Assembly: GCA_036276235.1 (NCBI GenBank) | Contig: DATBDZ010000262.1 | Location: 1 to 52,023, forward strand | Reading direction: 5' to 3' | DNA from: JANWHF01 sp036276235 | GTDB taxonomy: Bacteria > Planctomycetota > Phycisphaerae > Tepidisphaerales > Tepidisphaeraceae | Length of the DNA: 52,023 nt | Shown: positions 1 through 9,296 of the stretch, in pieces | Layout of the letters: every line of letters begins with the position of its first letter | Numbering within the stretch: the first letter of the stretch is position 1 | Made by a program: the position numbers and the translations under genes | The notes under the pieces: model-generated | What the model saw: the letters and a program-made list of their open reading frames with translations, nothing else | The model's database searches: none | Told to the model about the DNA's origin: nothing

Positions 1-136
1 GCGCATCGGCCGGTCCGTCGTGGGTAAAGTTGCTGCGATGAGTCGTGCCGCATCCATTCGACGGCGGCGACCATAGCAAGACTAAGCGCGGGGCGCAAAT
101 TTGGGGCGCGCCGTTTCTTCAAGAGTGCGGAAGAAC

Positions 137-656
137 CAAAATTTGATTCAAAACGTTGCATGGGTACGTTCGCCGCATGCTTTGCGCTAAGAAGCCAAGA
201 CGCCAAGAGCGCCAAGAGCGCCAAGGAAGGCGTGCGGCGCTTAAAATGCATGCTGTGAAATGAGATTGATTCGACCCATCCCGGTTCCTGGTGCTATTGC
301 TCCTCCTTCTCTGATTAATTCCTTTGCGGCCTTTACCTCTTTGCGTCTCTGCGCGATTCGACTGCGCCGAGACGCAAAAAGACAAAGACGCAAAGACAAC
401 AATTTCTTGGCCACTTGGCGTCTTGGCTCCTGGGCGCAATTATTCCCCTCGCGGCAACAGTTTTCCGGCCGCGATGAAACATGAAAACGTTGCCGATGAA
501 ACCAATTGATTCAAAATTTGATTCAAAACGTTTCATCGCTCGCGCGGGGCTGACGACGGCGCGCCGGAGGATGGGATACGAGCGGCCATCCGATGCCATG
601 CAACGTGCAACAATAGTAAATGCAACCAAATGATGAATAATTTGATGCAAAAGGTT
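137..656. promoter_or_regulatory. Three operator-like repeats upstream of the GH88 gene
   Basis: A 21-bp sequence beginning CAAAATTTGATTCAAAACGT occurs identically at 137-157 and 512-532. A diverged third copy, TTTGATGCAAAAGGTT, is at 641-656, 68 bp before the GH88 start. At the second site the word TTGATTCAAAA is doubled in tandem (506-516, 518-528). Spaced AT-rich repeats ahead of a carbohydrate gene cluster suggest binding sites for a sugar-responsive regulator; the regulator is unknown and no clear -35/-10 pair is visible. Confidence 0.4.
180..440. repeat. Nested word-repeat hairpin (family C)
   Basis: The left arm (about 184-230) repeats the word GCCAAGA/GCCAAGAGC several times. The right arm (about 405-440) carries the complement (CTTGGC... 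twice). Between them a second pair, TTTGCGTCTCTGCG (340-353) and AGACGCAAA-type words (370-395), forms an inner hairpin. The same CTCTGCGT words return at 35449-35483 at the end of the HrpA N-terminal half. Confidence 0.6.
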
Positions 657-723
657 ACATTCGAGGGGGCGGGCATTGATGCGATGTCGCTCGCTGGACC
701 CGTGATCAGCAAGGACTCACGCT

Positions 724-2127
724 ATGCATATTGACCGCTCCTGCACGCCCGCGGCGCTCGGCGAGCCGCTCGATCGTTTCTTTGAATTGGCCTCTCAAAA
801 GATCACGGCGCTCGATCGCGCCTGGGACCCGGCGCGCGGCACACCCGTCTTTACCGTCGAAGGCCAATACACCACGCGCGGCTGGACGGAATGGACCCAG
901 GGCTTCCAATACGGCTGCCCAATCCTTGCGTTTGATGCGACCGGCGATCGTGGGCTTCTGAAGATCGGGCGAGAGAAAACGCTTCGGCTGATGGCGCCAC
1001 ATGTGAGCCATGTCGGCGTGCACGATCATGGCTTTAATAATCTCAGCACCTACGGCAATCTGCGCCGGCTGATGCGCGAAGGGCGCATTGAGCAGAACGA
1101 TTGGGAACTGGCGTTCTATGAGATGGCGATCAAAGCCAGCGGGGCGGTGCAGGCGGCGCGGTGGGCGGGTGTGCCGGTGGCAAAGCCGTCGCCGCTGGCG
1201 GCGAATGCCTCGGGACTTGGCTACATCTATTCCTTCAATGGGCCGCATTCGCTCTTCGTCGATACGATGCGCACGACGCGAATCCTGGGCGTCGCGTGGC
1301 AGCTTGGTCATAAGCTCATGCACGAGAACGACCGTGCCGCTGACCTGCTCAAGCGATCGGCGCTGCACGGACTTTGCACGAATCAATACATTCTGTTCCA
1401 TGGCGATTCATCGCATACCTATGACGTGCGCGGCCGCACCGCGCATGAGGCGATCTTCAATCGCAGCGACGGCAATTTCCGTTGTCGCAGCACGCAGCAG
1501 GGGTATTCTTCTTTCAGCACCTGGACGCGCGGGCTGGCCTGGGCGATCCTCGGTTTCGCCGAGGAATTGGAATTCTTTGCGGCGATCGATGATTCGACAT
1601 TTGAGAAGTCAGTCGGCCTCCCGCGATCCGAAGTGATGAAGGTCTACGAGCGGGCGGCAAGGGAAACCGCCGAGCATTACATCGAAGATTGCGCCGCCGC
1701 CGATGGCATTCCGTATTGGGACGACGGCGCGCCCGGCCTGGCAAAACTAGGAGACTGGCGCGGCAAAGCCGCTGATCCGTTCAATGATCATGAGCCAGTC
1801 GATTCGTCGGCAGCCGCGATTGCCGCGCAAGGGCTGCTGCGACTGGGGCATCATCTGGGCGAAGGCGGCGACCGATTCACGCAGGCCGGATTGACGATCG
1901 CCAAGACGCTCCTCGCCGCGCCGTATCTGTCGGAGGACTCGAGTCATCAAGGTTTGTTGCTGCATTCGATCTATCACCGCCCCAATGGCTGGGATCACAT
2001 CCCGCCGGGGCGAAAGATTCCCAGCGGCGAGTCGAGCATGTGGGGGGATTATCATTTGCTGGAACTGGCGGTTTATTTGAGGCGGCTGGTCAGCGGTGGA
2101 ACCTACCTCGCGTTCTTCGACAGCTAA
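724..2127 (+). CDS. GH88 unsaturated glucuronyl hydrolase-like enzyme
   Basis: GH88 enzymes hydrolyse the unsaturated uronic acid left at the non-reducing end of oligosaccharides by polysaccharide lyases, through hydration of the double bond. The 467-residue protein is slightly longer than typical members and has no clear signal peptide, suggesting cytoplasmic action. The two expected acidic residues are plausible in VHDHGF (Asp101) and FVDTMRTTRILG (Asp180), followed by an alpha/alpha-barrel-like sequence rich in Trp and His. ATG 724 is preceded by AAGGA. It is the first gene of a cluster with a PAP2 phosphatase and a GH42 enzyme, pointing to use of acidic polysaccharides. The exact substrate cannot be read from the sequence. 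Confidence 0.82.
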   Translation: MHIDRSCTPAALGEPLDRFFELASQKITALDRAWDPARGTPVFTVEGQYTTRGWTEWTQGFQYGCPILAFDATGDRGLLKIGREKTLRLMAPHVSHVGVHDHGFNNLSTYGNLRRLMREGRIEQNDWELAFYEMAIKASGAVQAARWAGVPVAKPSPLAANASGLGYIYSFNGPHSLFVDTMRTTRILGVAWQLGHKLMHENDRAADLLKRSALHGLCTNQYILFHGDSSHTYDVRGRTAHEAIFNRSDGNFRCRSTQQGYSSFSTWTRGLAWAILGFAEELEFFAAIDDSTFEKSVGLPRSEVMKVYERAARETAEHYIEDCAAADGIPYWDDGAPGLAKLGDWRGKAADPFNDHEPVDSSAAAIAAQGLLRLGHHLGEGGDRFTQAGLTIAKTLLAAPYLSEDSSHQGLLLHSIYHRPNGWDHIPPGRKIPSGESSMWGDYHLLELAVYLRRLVSGGTYLAFFDS

Positions 2128-2194
2128 TACGATCGCACAAAATTGGTCCAGGTTGGCTTGTCCCTTCGCGGCATTACGGATTACCCTCTCCCCC

Positions 2195-2905
2195 ATGCAT
2201 CGCGTCTTTAGAGCCACACTCGCCTGGATCGGCAAGCGCGGCGGATTATTTCTCACTGTCATCCTCATCATCGTCGCGGGCACCTGGGCGTTCATTAAAC
2301 TCACCGATGAAGTGCGCGAAGGAGAAACCGAACGATTCGATACGCGCATCAATCGCTTTTGCTTCGAGCATCGCGGCCCGCGTTGGCTTCAGGAAAGTGG
2401 CCGCGATATGACGGCGTTGGGCGGCGTCGCGGTGCTGACGCTCTTTATCGCCGCCGTCGTTGGGTATCTGCTGCTGAGCCGCAAGCAGGGGATGGCGGTA
2501 TTGGTCATCATCGCGACGCTTGGTGGACTCTTAATGACGACGGGACTCAAGGGCTGGATCGATCGCCCGCGACCGGCGTTCCGGCCGGCGGATACCAACG
2601 TCTTCACGCAGAGTTTTCCCAGCGGGCACTCGGCACTTTCCGCGGCAACCTGGTTGACGCTCGGCACGCTGCTGGCCCGCACCACAAAGTCGCGGCTGAC
2701 GAAGTTCTATTTTCTGAGCGCGGCTCTTTTCATTACCTTGCTCGTGGGGTTGAGCCGCGTCTATCTTTGTGCACATTATCCAACCGACGTGTTGGCGGGT
2801 TGGTGCCTGGGGTTGGTGTGGGCGCTGATCTGCTGGGCCGCGGCTCGGGAGCTCCAGCATCGACGCGTCGTTGAAGACGAGCAGGATCCACCTGCCGCGG
2901 AATAA
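2195..2905 (+). CDS. PAP2-family membrane phosphatase
   Basis: Integral membrane phosphatase of the PAP2/type 2 phosphatidic acid phosphatase family, acting on lipid phosphates or polyprenyl pyrophosphates. All three signature motifs are present: KGWIDRPRP, FPSGHSALSA and SRVYLCAHYPTDV, supplying the catalytic His pair and phosphate-binding Arg. About five hydrophobic segments are visible. I chose ATG 2195: the upstream in-frame start at 2096 lies inside the GH88 gene and its extra residues look non-native. The 236-aa length is normal. Position between two glycosidases hints at co-transcription, but a role in sugar use is not evident. Confidence 0.85.
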   Translation: MHRVFRATLAWIGKRGGLFLTVILIIVAGTWAFIKLTDEVREGETERFDTRINRFCFEHRGPRWLQESGRDMTALGGVAVLTLFIAAVVGYLLLSRKQGMAVLVIIATLGGLLMTTGLKGWIDRPRPAFRPADTNVFTQSFPSGHSALSAATWLTLGTLLARTTKSRLTKFYFLSAALFITLLVGLSRVYLCAHYPTDVLAGWCLGLVWALICWAAARELQHRRVVEDEQDPPAAE

Positions 2906-2908
2906 TTT

Positions 2909-4888
2909 ATGCAAATTGGAACTTATTATTACCCCGAGCAATGGCCGCGCGAACAATGGGAGCGCGATTTCGACAACATCGCGCGGCGAGGGTTGCAGAT
3001 CGTTCATATGGGGGAATTCGCCTGGCATTCGATGGAGCCGCGCGCCGGCGAGATTCAACTGGATTGGCTGGCGACATGTGTCGAGATGGCGCAAAAGCGC
3101 AAGTTGGCAGTGATGCTTTGCACGCCGACCGCAGCACCGCCGATCTGGCTCATCGAGCAGCATCCAGAGATTCTGCCGATTGATGCAAATGGGCAACGCG
3201 CGCGCTTCGGCGGCCGGCGGCATTACTCGCCGCTCGCGCCGGCAATGCGCGAGGCGACGGCGCGGATCGTCGGCGCTTTGGCTGATCGCTTCGGCGATCA
3301 TCCTGCCGTCATCGGCTGGCAAATCGATAACGAATACAGCGGCGCGTTTGATCAATCCGATCAGGCTCACCAAGCCTTCGCGCAATGGCTCCGCGAGCGA
3401 TACAAGAACATCGACGCGCTCAACCGCGCGTGGGGATGCCAATTCTGGAACACCTATTACTCAGATTTTTCGCAGATTCGCTTGCCCGCCTCGCGCGATC
3501 CCAAGTATGGGAATCCACATCAATGCCTCGATGCATCACGGTTCTGGTCGGCGGCGTTTGCAAGCTTCAATAAACTGCAGGCGGATATTCTGCGGCCGAA
3601 AATCGGGTCGCGGTTCATCACCACGAACTTCATGCCGTTCCAACTGGATTGCAATCCCGCCGACATGGCGGGCGATCTTTCGCTGATGAGCTGGGACGCG
3701 TATCCAGTGGCCGGATTGGAAAAGAATCCGGGCAGCGAACATTTTCGGCTGGGCGATCCATCGTCGATCTGCTTCACGCACGATCACATGGCCAGCTTTA
3801 GCGGCCGCTGGGGACAGATGGAGCTCCAGCCGGGCCATATCAACTGGAGCGGGTTTCCGGTTCTTCCGTATCCTGGCGCGATTCGACTCTGGCTTTGGAC
3901 GGCATTTGCGCATGGCGCGGAGTTCGCGATGACCTATCGTTTCCGCCAGCCGCGCTTTGGCATCGAGATGTTTCACGATGGCCTGACCGGACCGGATGGC
4001 GTTAGCCCTAGCATCGGCGGGCGCGAGTTTGAGACGACCATCGCCGAACTTAAACAGCTGGATCTTTCCAAATCGCCGCCGATCAAAGATGAATACGATC
4101 CGCAATCGACGGTTGGGTTGCTCTTTGATTTCGAGCAGCTTTGGTATTTCAAAACGCTTCCGCACGCCAAGCGATGGGATCAGGCGGCGTGGCTCACAAG
4201 TTGGTACGGCGCCATTTGCCGCGCGGGGTTGCGCGTCAAGTTATTGCGCCCCGATTCGCAATGGCCGGCTGATTTGAAAATGATCGTCGCGCCCTCAGTG
4301 CAGATGGTGGATGGGGTGCTGATCGAGCGATGGCAGAATTATGTGCAGGCGGGCGGGCATCTGGTGCTGACCTGCCGCTCGGCCTTGATGGATCGGCAGG
4401 GACAGTTATTCGAGGGCCCGCTCGCCTCGCCGATCAAAGACCTGATCGGCGGCGCGATCGAGGCGTACGACTGCCTGCCTGAAGGAAAATTCGGCGAGGT
4501 CGAAATGGACGGGAAGCGCTTTCCCTGGGGCACCTGGGGTGACATCCTCTATGCCGGCGAGGACGCGAAAGTGCTCGCGAAATACGCCGACCAGTTCTAC
4601 GCCGGCGCGGCGGCGGTCATTCGCCGATCTCATGGCGCCGGCCAAGTCACCTACTGCGGCGTGCACGCGGAACGCCCGTTCGTCGAAGCGCTGGTCGAAA
4701 AGCTGGCCACCGGCGCGAAGCTCGCGACAACATCGCTTCCATGGCGCGTACATCTGCTGCGGCGTGGGCCATATCAGATCCTGCTCAATTACAACGATCA
4801 TCCGGTCGATGCGCCGGCAAAGCGCGGAGCCGAATTGCTGATCGGCACCAGGAAAGTTCCGCCGGCGGGTGTGGCGGTTTGGATGTAA
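2909..4888 (+). CDS. GH42 beta-galactosidase
   Basis: Retaining beta-galactosidase of family GH42, hydrolysing terminal beta-galactosides from short oligosaccharides, probably in the cytoplasm since no signal peptide is visible. The TIM barrel starts directly (GTYYYPEQWP near residue 3). The acid/base Glu is in IDNEYSG (Glu142) and the nucleophile in MELQPGHINW (Glu305), both in the canonical contexts. The trimerisation and C-terminal beta domains follow (about 390-659), giving the usual family length. It starts 3 bp after the PAP2 stop, so the two are almost certainly co-transcribed. Substrate preference within galactosides is not resolvable. Confidence 0.9.
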   Translation: MQIGTYYYPEQWPREQWERDFDNIARRGLQIVHMGEFAWHSMEPRAGEIQLDWLATCVEMAQKRKLAVMLCTPTAAPPIWLIEQHPEILPIDANGQRARFGGRRHYSPLAPAMREATARIVGALADRFGDHPAVIGWQIDNEYSGAFDQSDQAHQAFAQWLRERYKNIDALNRAWGCQFWNTYYSDFSQIRLPASRDPKYGNPHQCLDASRFWSAAFASFNKLQADILRPKIGSRFITTNFMPFQLDCNPADMAGDLSLMSWDAYPVAGLEKNPGSEHFRLGDPSSICFTHDHMASFSGRWGQMELQPGHINWSGFPVLPYPGAIRLWLWTAFAHGAEFAMTYRFRQPRFGIEMFHDGLTGPDGVSPSIGGREFETTIAELKQLDLSKSPPIKDEYDPQSTVGLLFDFEQLWYFKTLPHAKRWDQAAWLTSWYGAICRAGLRVKLLRPDSQWPADLKMIVAPSVQMVDGVLIERWQNYVQAGGHLVLTCRSALMDRQGQLFEGPLASPIKDLIGGAIEAYDCLPEGKFGEVEMDGKRFPWGTWGDILYAGEDAKVLAKYADQFYAGAAAVIRRSHGAGQVTYCGVHAERPFVEALVEKLATGAKLATTSLPWRVHLLRRGPYQILLNYNDHPVDAPAKRGAELLIGTRKVPPAGVAVWM

Positions 4889-4947
4889 CAGCCCTGACGA
4901 TATGGATCGAAGAACGGGTTTTTGTTTGCTCCCAACTCCAGAGAACT

Positions 4948-5023
4948 GTCATGCTGAGGTACTCCGAAGCATCTGGCTGGCTTCGGCGAATCGGCCAGAT
5001 GCTTCGGAGTACCTCAGCATGAC
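4948..5023. repeat. Family B 76-bp hairpin, copy 1
   Basis: Perfect inverted repeat with 30-nt arms (GTCATGCTGAGGTACTCC...) and a 16-nt loop containing TTCG. Two more copies at 38409-38484 and 45732-45807 have the same length. It lies 60 bp after the GH42 stop. The rest of 4889-5163 shows no gene. Confidence 0.9.
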
Positions 5024-5163
5024 GGTCCCTTCGGGATGACTCGTAAATCAGATAGAGCGATCGACGCTCTGGCTCTCGGTTCCGCAACGGCACCAATCAA
5101 ACATCCGCGTCACTCGGCGATAGATACATTGCGGACAATCACCACAACTCACCGGAGGCACAC

Positions 5164-6054
5164 TTGAGCAATCAACCGTATCGAAGGACCCATCGCATCA
5201 TCAGCATCGCGCTGGCGATGACGTTTCTGGCGGCGGCGTTCAGCCTGACTGTCGCCCGCGCGGGCGGCAACTCGAAAAAGATCAACGTCGGCGTGCAGCT
5301 TTACAGCCTGCGCGTGCAGTTCCCAAAATACGTTGCGGGAACGATGGCCCTCATCAACAGCATGGGAGTTGATGATGTGGAGTGTGCCGGCGTCTACAAC
5401 CTGTCGCCCGACCAATTTCGCAAGGAGCTTGATGCCCATCACCTCCGCGCCAGCGGCGGACATTTTCAGTGGGACGACTGGATGAAGGACACTGACGGCG
5501 TCATTAAGAGCGCCAAGGCGCTGGGCTGCGAATATGTGACCGTTCCCTGGGTGCCTCACACCGGCGATGAGTTCACAATTGAAAACGCCCACACTGCGGC
5601 GAAGATGTTCAACGAGTGGGGCAAGAAGGCCGCCGCCGCCGGGTTGAAGTTCTGCTATCACCCGCACGGCTACGAATTCCGCCCCTACGAAGGCGGCACC
5701 CTCTTTGACGTGATCGCGAAGGAAACCGATCCGAAGTTCGCCAACTTTGAGATCGATATCTTCTGGGCCTTCGATGGCGGCGCTGATCCAGTGAAGCTCA
5801 TGGAAAAGTATCCCGATCGTTTCGTGCTTATGCATCTCAAGGATATGAAGAAGGGCGTGAAGACGCCGAACTATACGGGGCATGAAGATACAGAATCGGA
5901 CGTGGGGCTGGGCACCGGGCAGCTTGATATTCCCGCGATCGTGAAGGAAGGCGTCAAGATCGGCATCAAGCATTATTACATCGAGGATGAATCCAAATCA
6001 TCGGAGAAGCAGATTCCGCAGAGCATTCAGTACATTCGTTCGATTGGGTTTTGA
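5164..6054 (+). CDS. Exported sugar phosphate isomerase/epimerase-like TIM barrel
   Basis: Xylose-isomerase-like TIM barrel protein of a family common in planctomycetes, usually annotated sugar phosphate isomerase/epimerase. A hydrophobic segment (residues 12-30) ending near ARA looks like a signal peptide, so it is probably periplasmic. The barrel follows: VGVQLYSLR, GCEYVTVPWV, LKFCYHPHGYEF, FEIDIFWAFDGG, LMHLKDMKKG, KHYYIEDES, with the Glu/Asp/His residues of the metal site at strand ends. TTG 5164 is chosen because GGAGG sits about 8 bp upstream. The 296-aa length is normal. The substrate is unknown; degradation of a modified sugar would fit the nearby glycosidases. Confidence 0.78.
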   Translation: MSNQPYRRTHRIISIALAMTFLAAAFSLTVARAGGNSKKINVGVQLYSLRVQFPKYVAGTMALINSMGVDDVECAGVYNLSPDQFRKELDAHHLRASGGHFQWDDWMKDTDGVIKSAKALGCEYVTVPWVPHTGDEFTIENAHTAAKMFNEWGKKAAAAGLKFCYHPHGYEFRPYEGGTLFDVIAKETDPKFANFEIDIFWAFDGGADPVKLMEKYPDRFVLMHLKDMKKGVKTPNYTGHEDTESDVGLGTGQLDIPAIVKEGVKIGIKHYYIEDESKSSEKQIPQSIQYIRSIGF

Positions 6055-6070
6055 CGAGCGGGAATTGCCA

Positions 6071-6535
6071 GTGCTCGCTGTCGTTCAACGTGTAACTTCC
6101 GCCAGCGTTTGCGTGGCGGGCGAAGTCGTCGGGCAGATCGACGGCGGCTTGCTCGCGCTGGTGGCAGTCACCAAGAGCGACGGTCAGGCGGATGTTGATT
6201 GGATGGCCCGCAAGCTCGCGGGCCTGCGCATCTTTCGCAACGGCGACAAGCACTTCGATCTGGATGTGACGCAGGTTGGGGGGAAGATTCTGCTGGTGAG
6301 CAACTTCACGGTAGCCGCTGCCACGCGGCAGGGGCGCCGGCCCGGATTCGACGCCGCCGCGGATCCTGGCACCGGGCGGCAATGGTTTGATGCACTCATT
6401 CAAGCCGCGCGCGCGACAGGCGTGCCGGTTGAAACGGGCCGATTCGGCGCCGATATGCAAATCACGCTTGTGAACGATGGGCCGGTGACGGTGCTTCTGG
6501 ACAGCGCAAAGCCTTCGTCTGGCGGTGAGATGTGA
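6071..6535 (+). CDS. dtd: D-aminoacyl-tRNA deacylase
   Basis: Cytoplasmic proofreading enzyme that hydrolyses D-amino acids mis-attached to tRNA. It begins in the standard way (VLAVVQRVTSASV) at GTG 6071, 16 bp after the previous stop. The catalytic Thr motif is SNFTVAAATRQGRRPGF and the C-terminal cross-subunit Gly-cisPro motif is NDGPVTVLLDS; the family consensus is SQFTL and NxGPVT. At 154 residues it has the usual length of the homodimeric enzyme. It overlaps the next gene by 4 bp, so translational coupling is likely. Confidence 0.92.
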   Translation: MLAVVQRVTSASVCVAGEVVGQIDGGLLALVAVTKSDGQADVDWMARKLAGLRIFRNGDKHFDLDVTQVGGKILLVSNFTVAAATRQGRRPGFDAAADPGTGRQWFDALIQAARATGVPVETGRFGADMQITLVNDGPVTVLLDSAKPSSGGEM

Positions 6536-7239
6536 GGGATAGTCTGGAGGTTCGCCGGCCAACGTCTCCCGCCTCTCCAAAGATCACGGAATCGGGCTCC
6601 GTTGGTGACGCAAACGTGCCAGCCTTTCGCGAGCGGCTCGCCTGGGCCATCTTTCTCTCGGTCTTCGGCCTGGGCATGTACGTCGCCACGAACCGGATCG
6701 TGGAATGGCGGAGCCATCATGTTCCCGTTCGCTCGATTTATTTTTCGTGGGAGCGATCGATTCCTTTTGTGCCGCTGATGGTGATTCCGTATTGGTCGCT
6801 CGACTTGTTTTATTTTTTTGGGCCGCTGCTTTGTCGTAGCTGCGGATTGTTGCGCGCTCATGCGAAGCGGATGATCGTCGCGTTCATCGTTTCCTGCGCG
6901 ATTTTTCTGCTTTTCCCCTTGCGCGAGGCTTTTGATCGTCCCGCCGTTTCAGGAATCAGCGGCTGGTTTTTCGCGCAGCTCTCGCACGTCGATCGGCCAT
7001 TCAACATGGCTCCGTCGTTGCACATCGTCGAGCTGGTGCTGCTCTGGGTCATCTACATTCCGGCGACTTCCGGCTGGACGCGACGAATCTTGCGAACCTG
7101 GTTTGTGCTGATTTATATTTCTACGTTGCTGACTCTCCAGCACCATGTCATTGATTTGATCACCGGCCAGATTCTGGCGATGGCCTGCATTTACTTCTTT
7201 CGATCCACACCGGGCAACCAGACGTATGGATCAGGATGA
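6532..7239 (+). CDS. PAP2-like polytopic membrane protein
   Basis: Membrane protein with about six hydrophobic segments after a soluble N-terminus of about 35 residues. The second half has MAPSLHIVELVLLW and LQHHVIDLITG, matching the PSxH and QHxxxDxxxG motifs of PAP2 superfamily members related to inositol-phosphorylceramide synthases. The first Lys/Arg motif of classical PAP2 enzymes is not obvious. Probable role: hydrolysis or transfer of a lipid-linked phosphate. GTG 6532 overlaps the dtd stop by 4 bp and the gene overlaps the downstream GH2 gene by 4 bp (ATGA). A later start near 6604 (GTG) cannot be excluded. Confidence 0.7.
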   Translation: MRDSLEVRRPTSPASPKITESGSVGDANVPAFRERLAWAIFLSVFGLGMYVATNRIVEWRSHHVPVRSIYFSWERSIPFVPLMVIPYWSLDLFYFFGPLLCRSCGLLRAHAKRMIVAFIVSCAIFLLFPLREAFDRPAVSGISGWFFAQLSHVDRPFNMAPSLHIVELVLLWVIYIPATSGWTRRILRTWFVLIYISTLLTLQHHVIDLITGQILAMACIYFFRSTPGNQTYGSG

Positions 7240-9296
7240 ACCGAGCGCAGCGACGATTTGTAACCCCCGTTGAGCCCCTTGAACCCAGAACGCTGCTCAC
7301 CGCGACGCCGATCCGATCGGACACGAGCCTCGACAGCTCCTGGCGATTTCATAAGGGTGGCGCCACCGGCGCATCAGCCCCGAATTTTGTCGATTCATCT
7401 TGGTCGGCGGTTTCCGTTCCGCACACGTGGAACGCGCTCGATGGAGAAGACGGCGGCAATAATTATTACCGCGGGATCGGCTGGTATCGCCGGCATTTCA
7501 CGGTGCCGACATCGGCCGCCAATCAGGAGATCTTCCTCAAGTTTGACGGCGTCGATATCAGCACCAGCGTCTATGTAAATGGCATGCTGGTCGGCAGCCA
7601 TGCGGGCGGTTACACCGCATTCACTTTCGACATCACGCCGAACGTTCATTTTGGCGCGGACAATGTGTTGGCCGTCACTGTGAATAATTCCGCCGGGCTT
7701 CAGGTCGCGCCGCTCACCGCCGACTACACCTTTTTCGGCGGCATCTATCGCGACGTTCATCTGATCACCACCGACAAGCTGCATATCGATCTGCTCAACT
7801 CCGGATCGAGCGGCGTCTTTCTGCAGACACCCAGCGTATCGGCAACCGGGGCATCGCTCACCGTCACCACCGATGTGCGAAACGATCTTGTGACGGCGCA
7901 GACCGTCACCGTTCGCGCGCAGGTGTTGGACGCCGCCGGAAGACTTGTGGCGACCTTCAACAAATCGCAGCTCATCGCGGCGAAGAGCACGGCGGTGGTC
8001 GTCGAGAGTGGAACTATCGCCGACCCGCATCTGTGGGATGGAACGGCGGACCCGTATCTCTATAGCGTTGCTGACTCAATCATCACGGGCACGGTCGTGC
8101 ATGACACGGTCACGCAGCCACTTGGGTTCCGGTGGTTCAGCGTGGGCCCGACGGCCGGCTTCTTTCTGAATGGGCATTATCTTGATCTACATGGCGTCGA
8201 TCTGCATCAGGACCGGCTTGATAAGGGATGGGCCATCAGTGCCGCCGACACCACGCAGGATATTTCACTGGTGCAGCAGATCGGCGCGACCGCGGTGCGA
8301 CTGTCGCATTATCCGCATTCGCAGCTGACGTACGATCTGCTGGATGAGGATGGGATCGTCGCATGGTCGGAAATTCCGCTGGTCAATGGCATCAGCTCTT
8401 CGGCGGCTTTCGCGGCCAACGCGCAGCAGCAGCTTCGGGAGATGATCCTCCAAAACTTCAATCACCCCTCGGTGATGTTCTGGGGCATTTTCAATGAGCT
8501 AAGCAACAGCCCAACGCCGGACGCGAACCCGCTCGTAGGGACACTGAATTCGCTCGCGCACTCGCTTGATCCCGGTCGGCTCACCACTGCCGCCTCGAAT
8601 GCCGACGCGAGCAGCGCCTTGAACACGCATACGGATGTCATCGGATTCAATCGCTACGACGGCTGGTATTACGGCAAGGCTTCCAACGCCGGCCAGACGC
8701 TCGATATTTTACACAAGACGCTGCCGAACCGCGCGATCGCTATCAGCGAATTCGGCGCGGGCGCGAGCATCTATCAACACACGGCGACTCCCACTCAGCC
8801 GTCACCGGGCGGCAAATTCCATCCGGAAGAATATCAGGCGCTTTTCGCGGAGGCGTGGTGGGGCGCGCTGAGCACGCGGCCGTTTATCTGGGGCAAATTC
8901 GTCTGGAACCTCTTCGACTTCGCGTCCGACAATCGCAACGAAGGAGACACGCCGGGCCGCAACGACAAGGGGCTGATCACCTACGATCGCAAGACCAAGA
9001 AAGACGCGTTCTATTTCTTCCAGGCGAATTGGTCCAGCTCACCCGTTCTCTACATCACTGATCGCCGGTTCACCGCGCGCACAGTCGCGACGACGGATGT
9101 GAAGATCTATTCCAACACCAGGTGGGTAACGCTAACCGTCAACGGCAAGACGATCAGCACCCAGGCTGATGGCACAAATCACGTATTTATCTGGAAGGGC
9201 GTCAACCTTTCGCCGGGCAACAATACGATCAAAGTCACCGGATGGCGGAACGGAACGCTCTACACCGATACGTGCGTGTGGACATTGGCCGCGTAA
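7236..9296 (+). CDS. Exported GH2-family glycoside hydrolase with planctomycete N-terminal motif
   Basis: Secreted glycosidase with GH2 architecture: jelly-roll sugar-binding domain (about 30-165; FHKGG, VSVPHTWN, YRRHFTVP), immunoglobulin-like domain (about 170-285), TIM barrel (about 290-600) and a short C-terminal beta domain. The acid/base Glu is in WGIFNELSN and the nucleophile candidate in AISEFGAGA. The N-terminus VEPLEPRTLL (about residues 12-21) is the planctomycete-type export/anchor motif rather than a normal signal peptide. Activity may be beta-galactosidase, beta-glucuronidase or beta-mannosidase; the sequence alone does not decide. ATG 7236 overlaps the preceding stop by 4 bp. 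Confidence 0.85.
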   Translation: MNRAQRRFVTPVEPLEPRTLLTATPIRSDTSLDSSWRFHKGGATGASAPNFVDSSWSAVSVPHTWNALDGEDGGNNYYRGIGWYRRHFTVPTSAANQEIFLKFDGVDISTSVYVNGMLVGSHAGGYTAFTFDITPNVHFGADNVLAVTVNNSAGLQVAPLTADYTFFGGIYRDVHLITTDKLHIDLLNSGSSGVFLQTPSVSATGASLTVTTDVRNDLVTAQTVTVRAQVLDAAGRLVATFNKSQLIAAKSTAVVVESGTIADPHLWDGTADPYLYSVADSIITGTVVHDTVTQPLGFRWFSVGPTAGFFLNGHYLDLHGVDLHQDRLDKGWAISAADTTQDISLVQQIGATAVRLSHYPHSQLTYDLLDEDGIVAWSEIPLVNGISSSAAFAANAQQQLREMILQNFNHPSVMFWGIFNELSNSPTPDANPLVGTLNSLAHSLDPGRLTTAASNADASSALNTHTDVIGFNRYDGWYYGKASNAGQTLDILHKTLPNRAIAISEFGAGASIYQHTATPTQPSPGGKFHPEEYQALFAEAWWGALSTRPFIWGKFVWNLFDFASDNRNEGDTPGRNDKGLITYDRKTKKDAFYFFQANWSSSPVLYITDRRFTARTVATTDVKIYSNTRWVTLTVNGKTISTQADGTNHVFIWKGVNLSPGNNTIKVTGWRNGTLYTDTCVWTLAA

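Larger units (their letters stand above)
1..723. other. Non-coding left edge, 723 bp
   Basis: I find no convincing gene. A plus-strand frame is open from base 2 to a TAG at 74-76 and could be the tail of a gene outside the window, but 24 codons are too few to judge. The stretch holds a nested word-repeat hairpin (180-440) and three operator-like repeats (137-656), listed separately. Confidence 0.5.
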
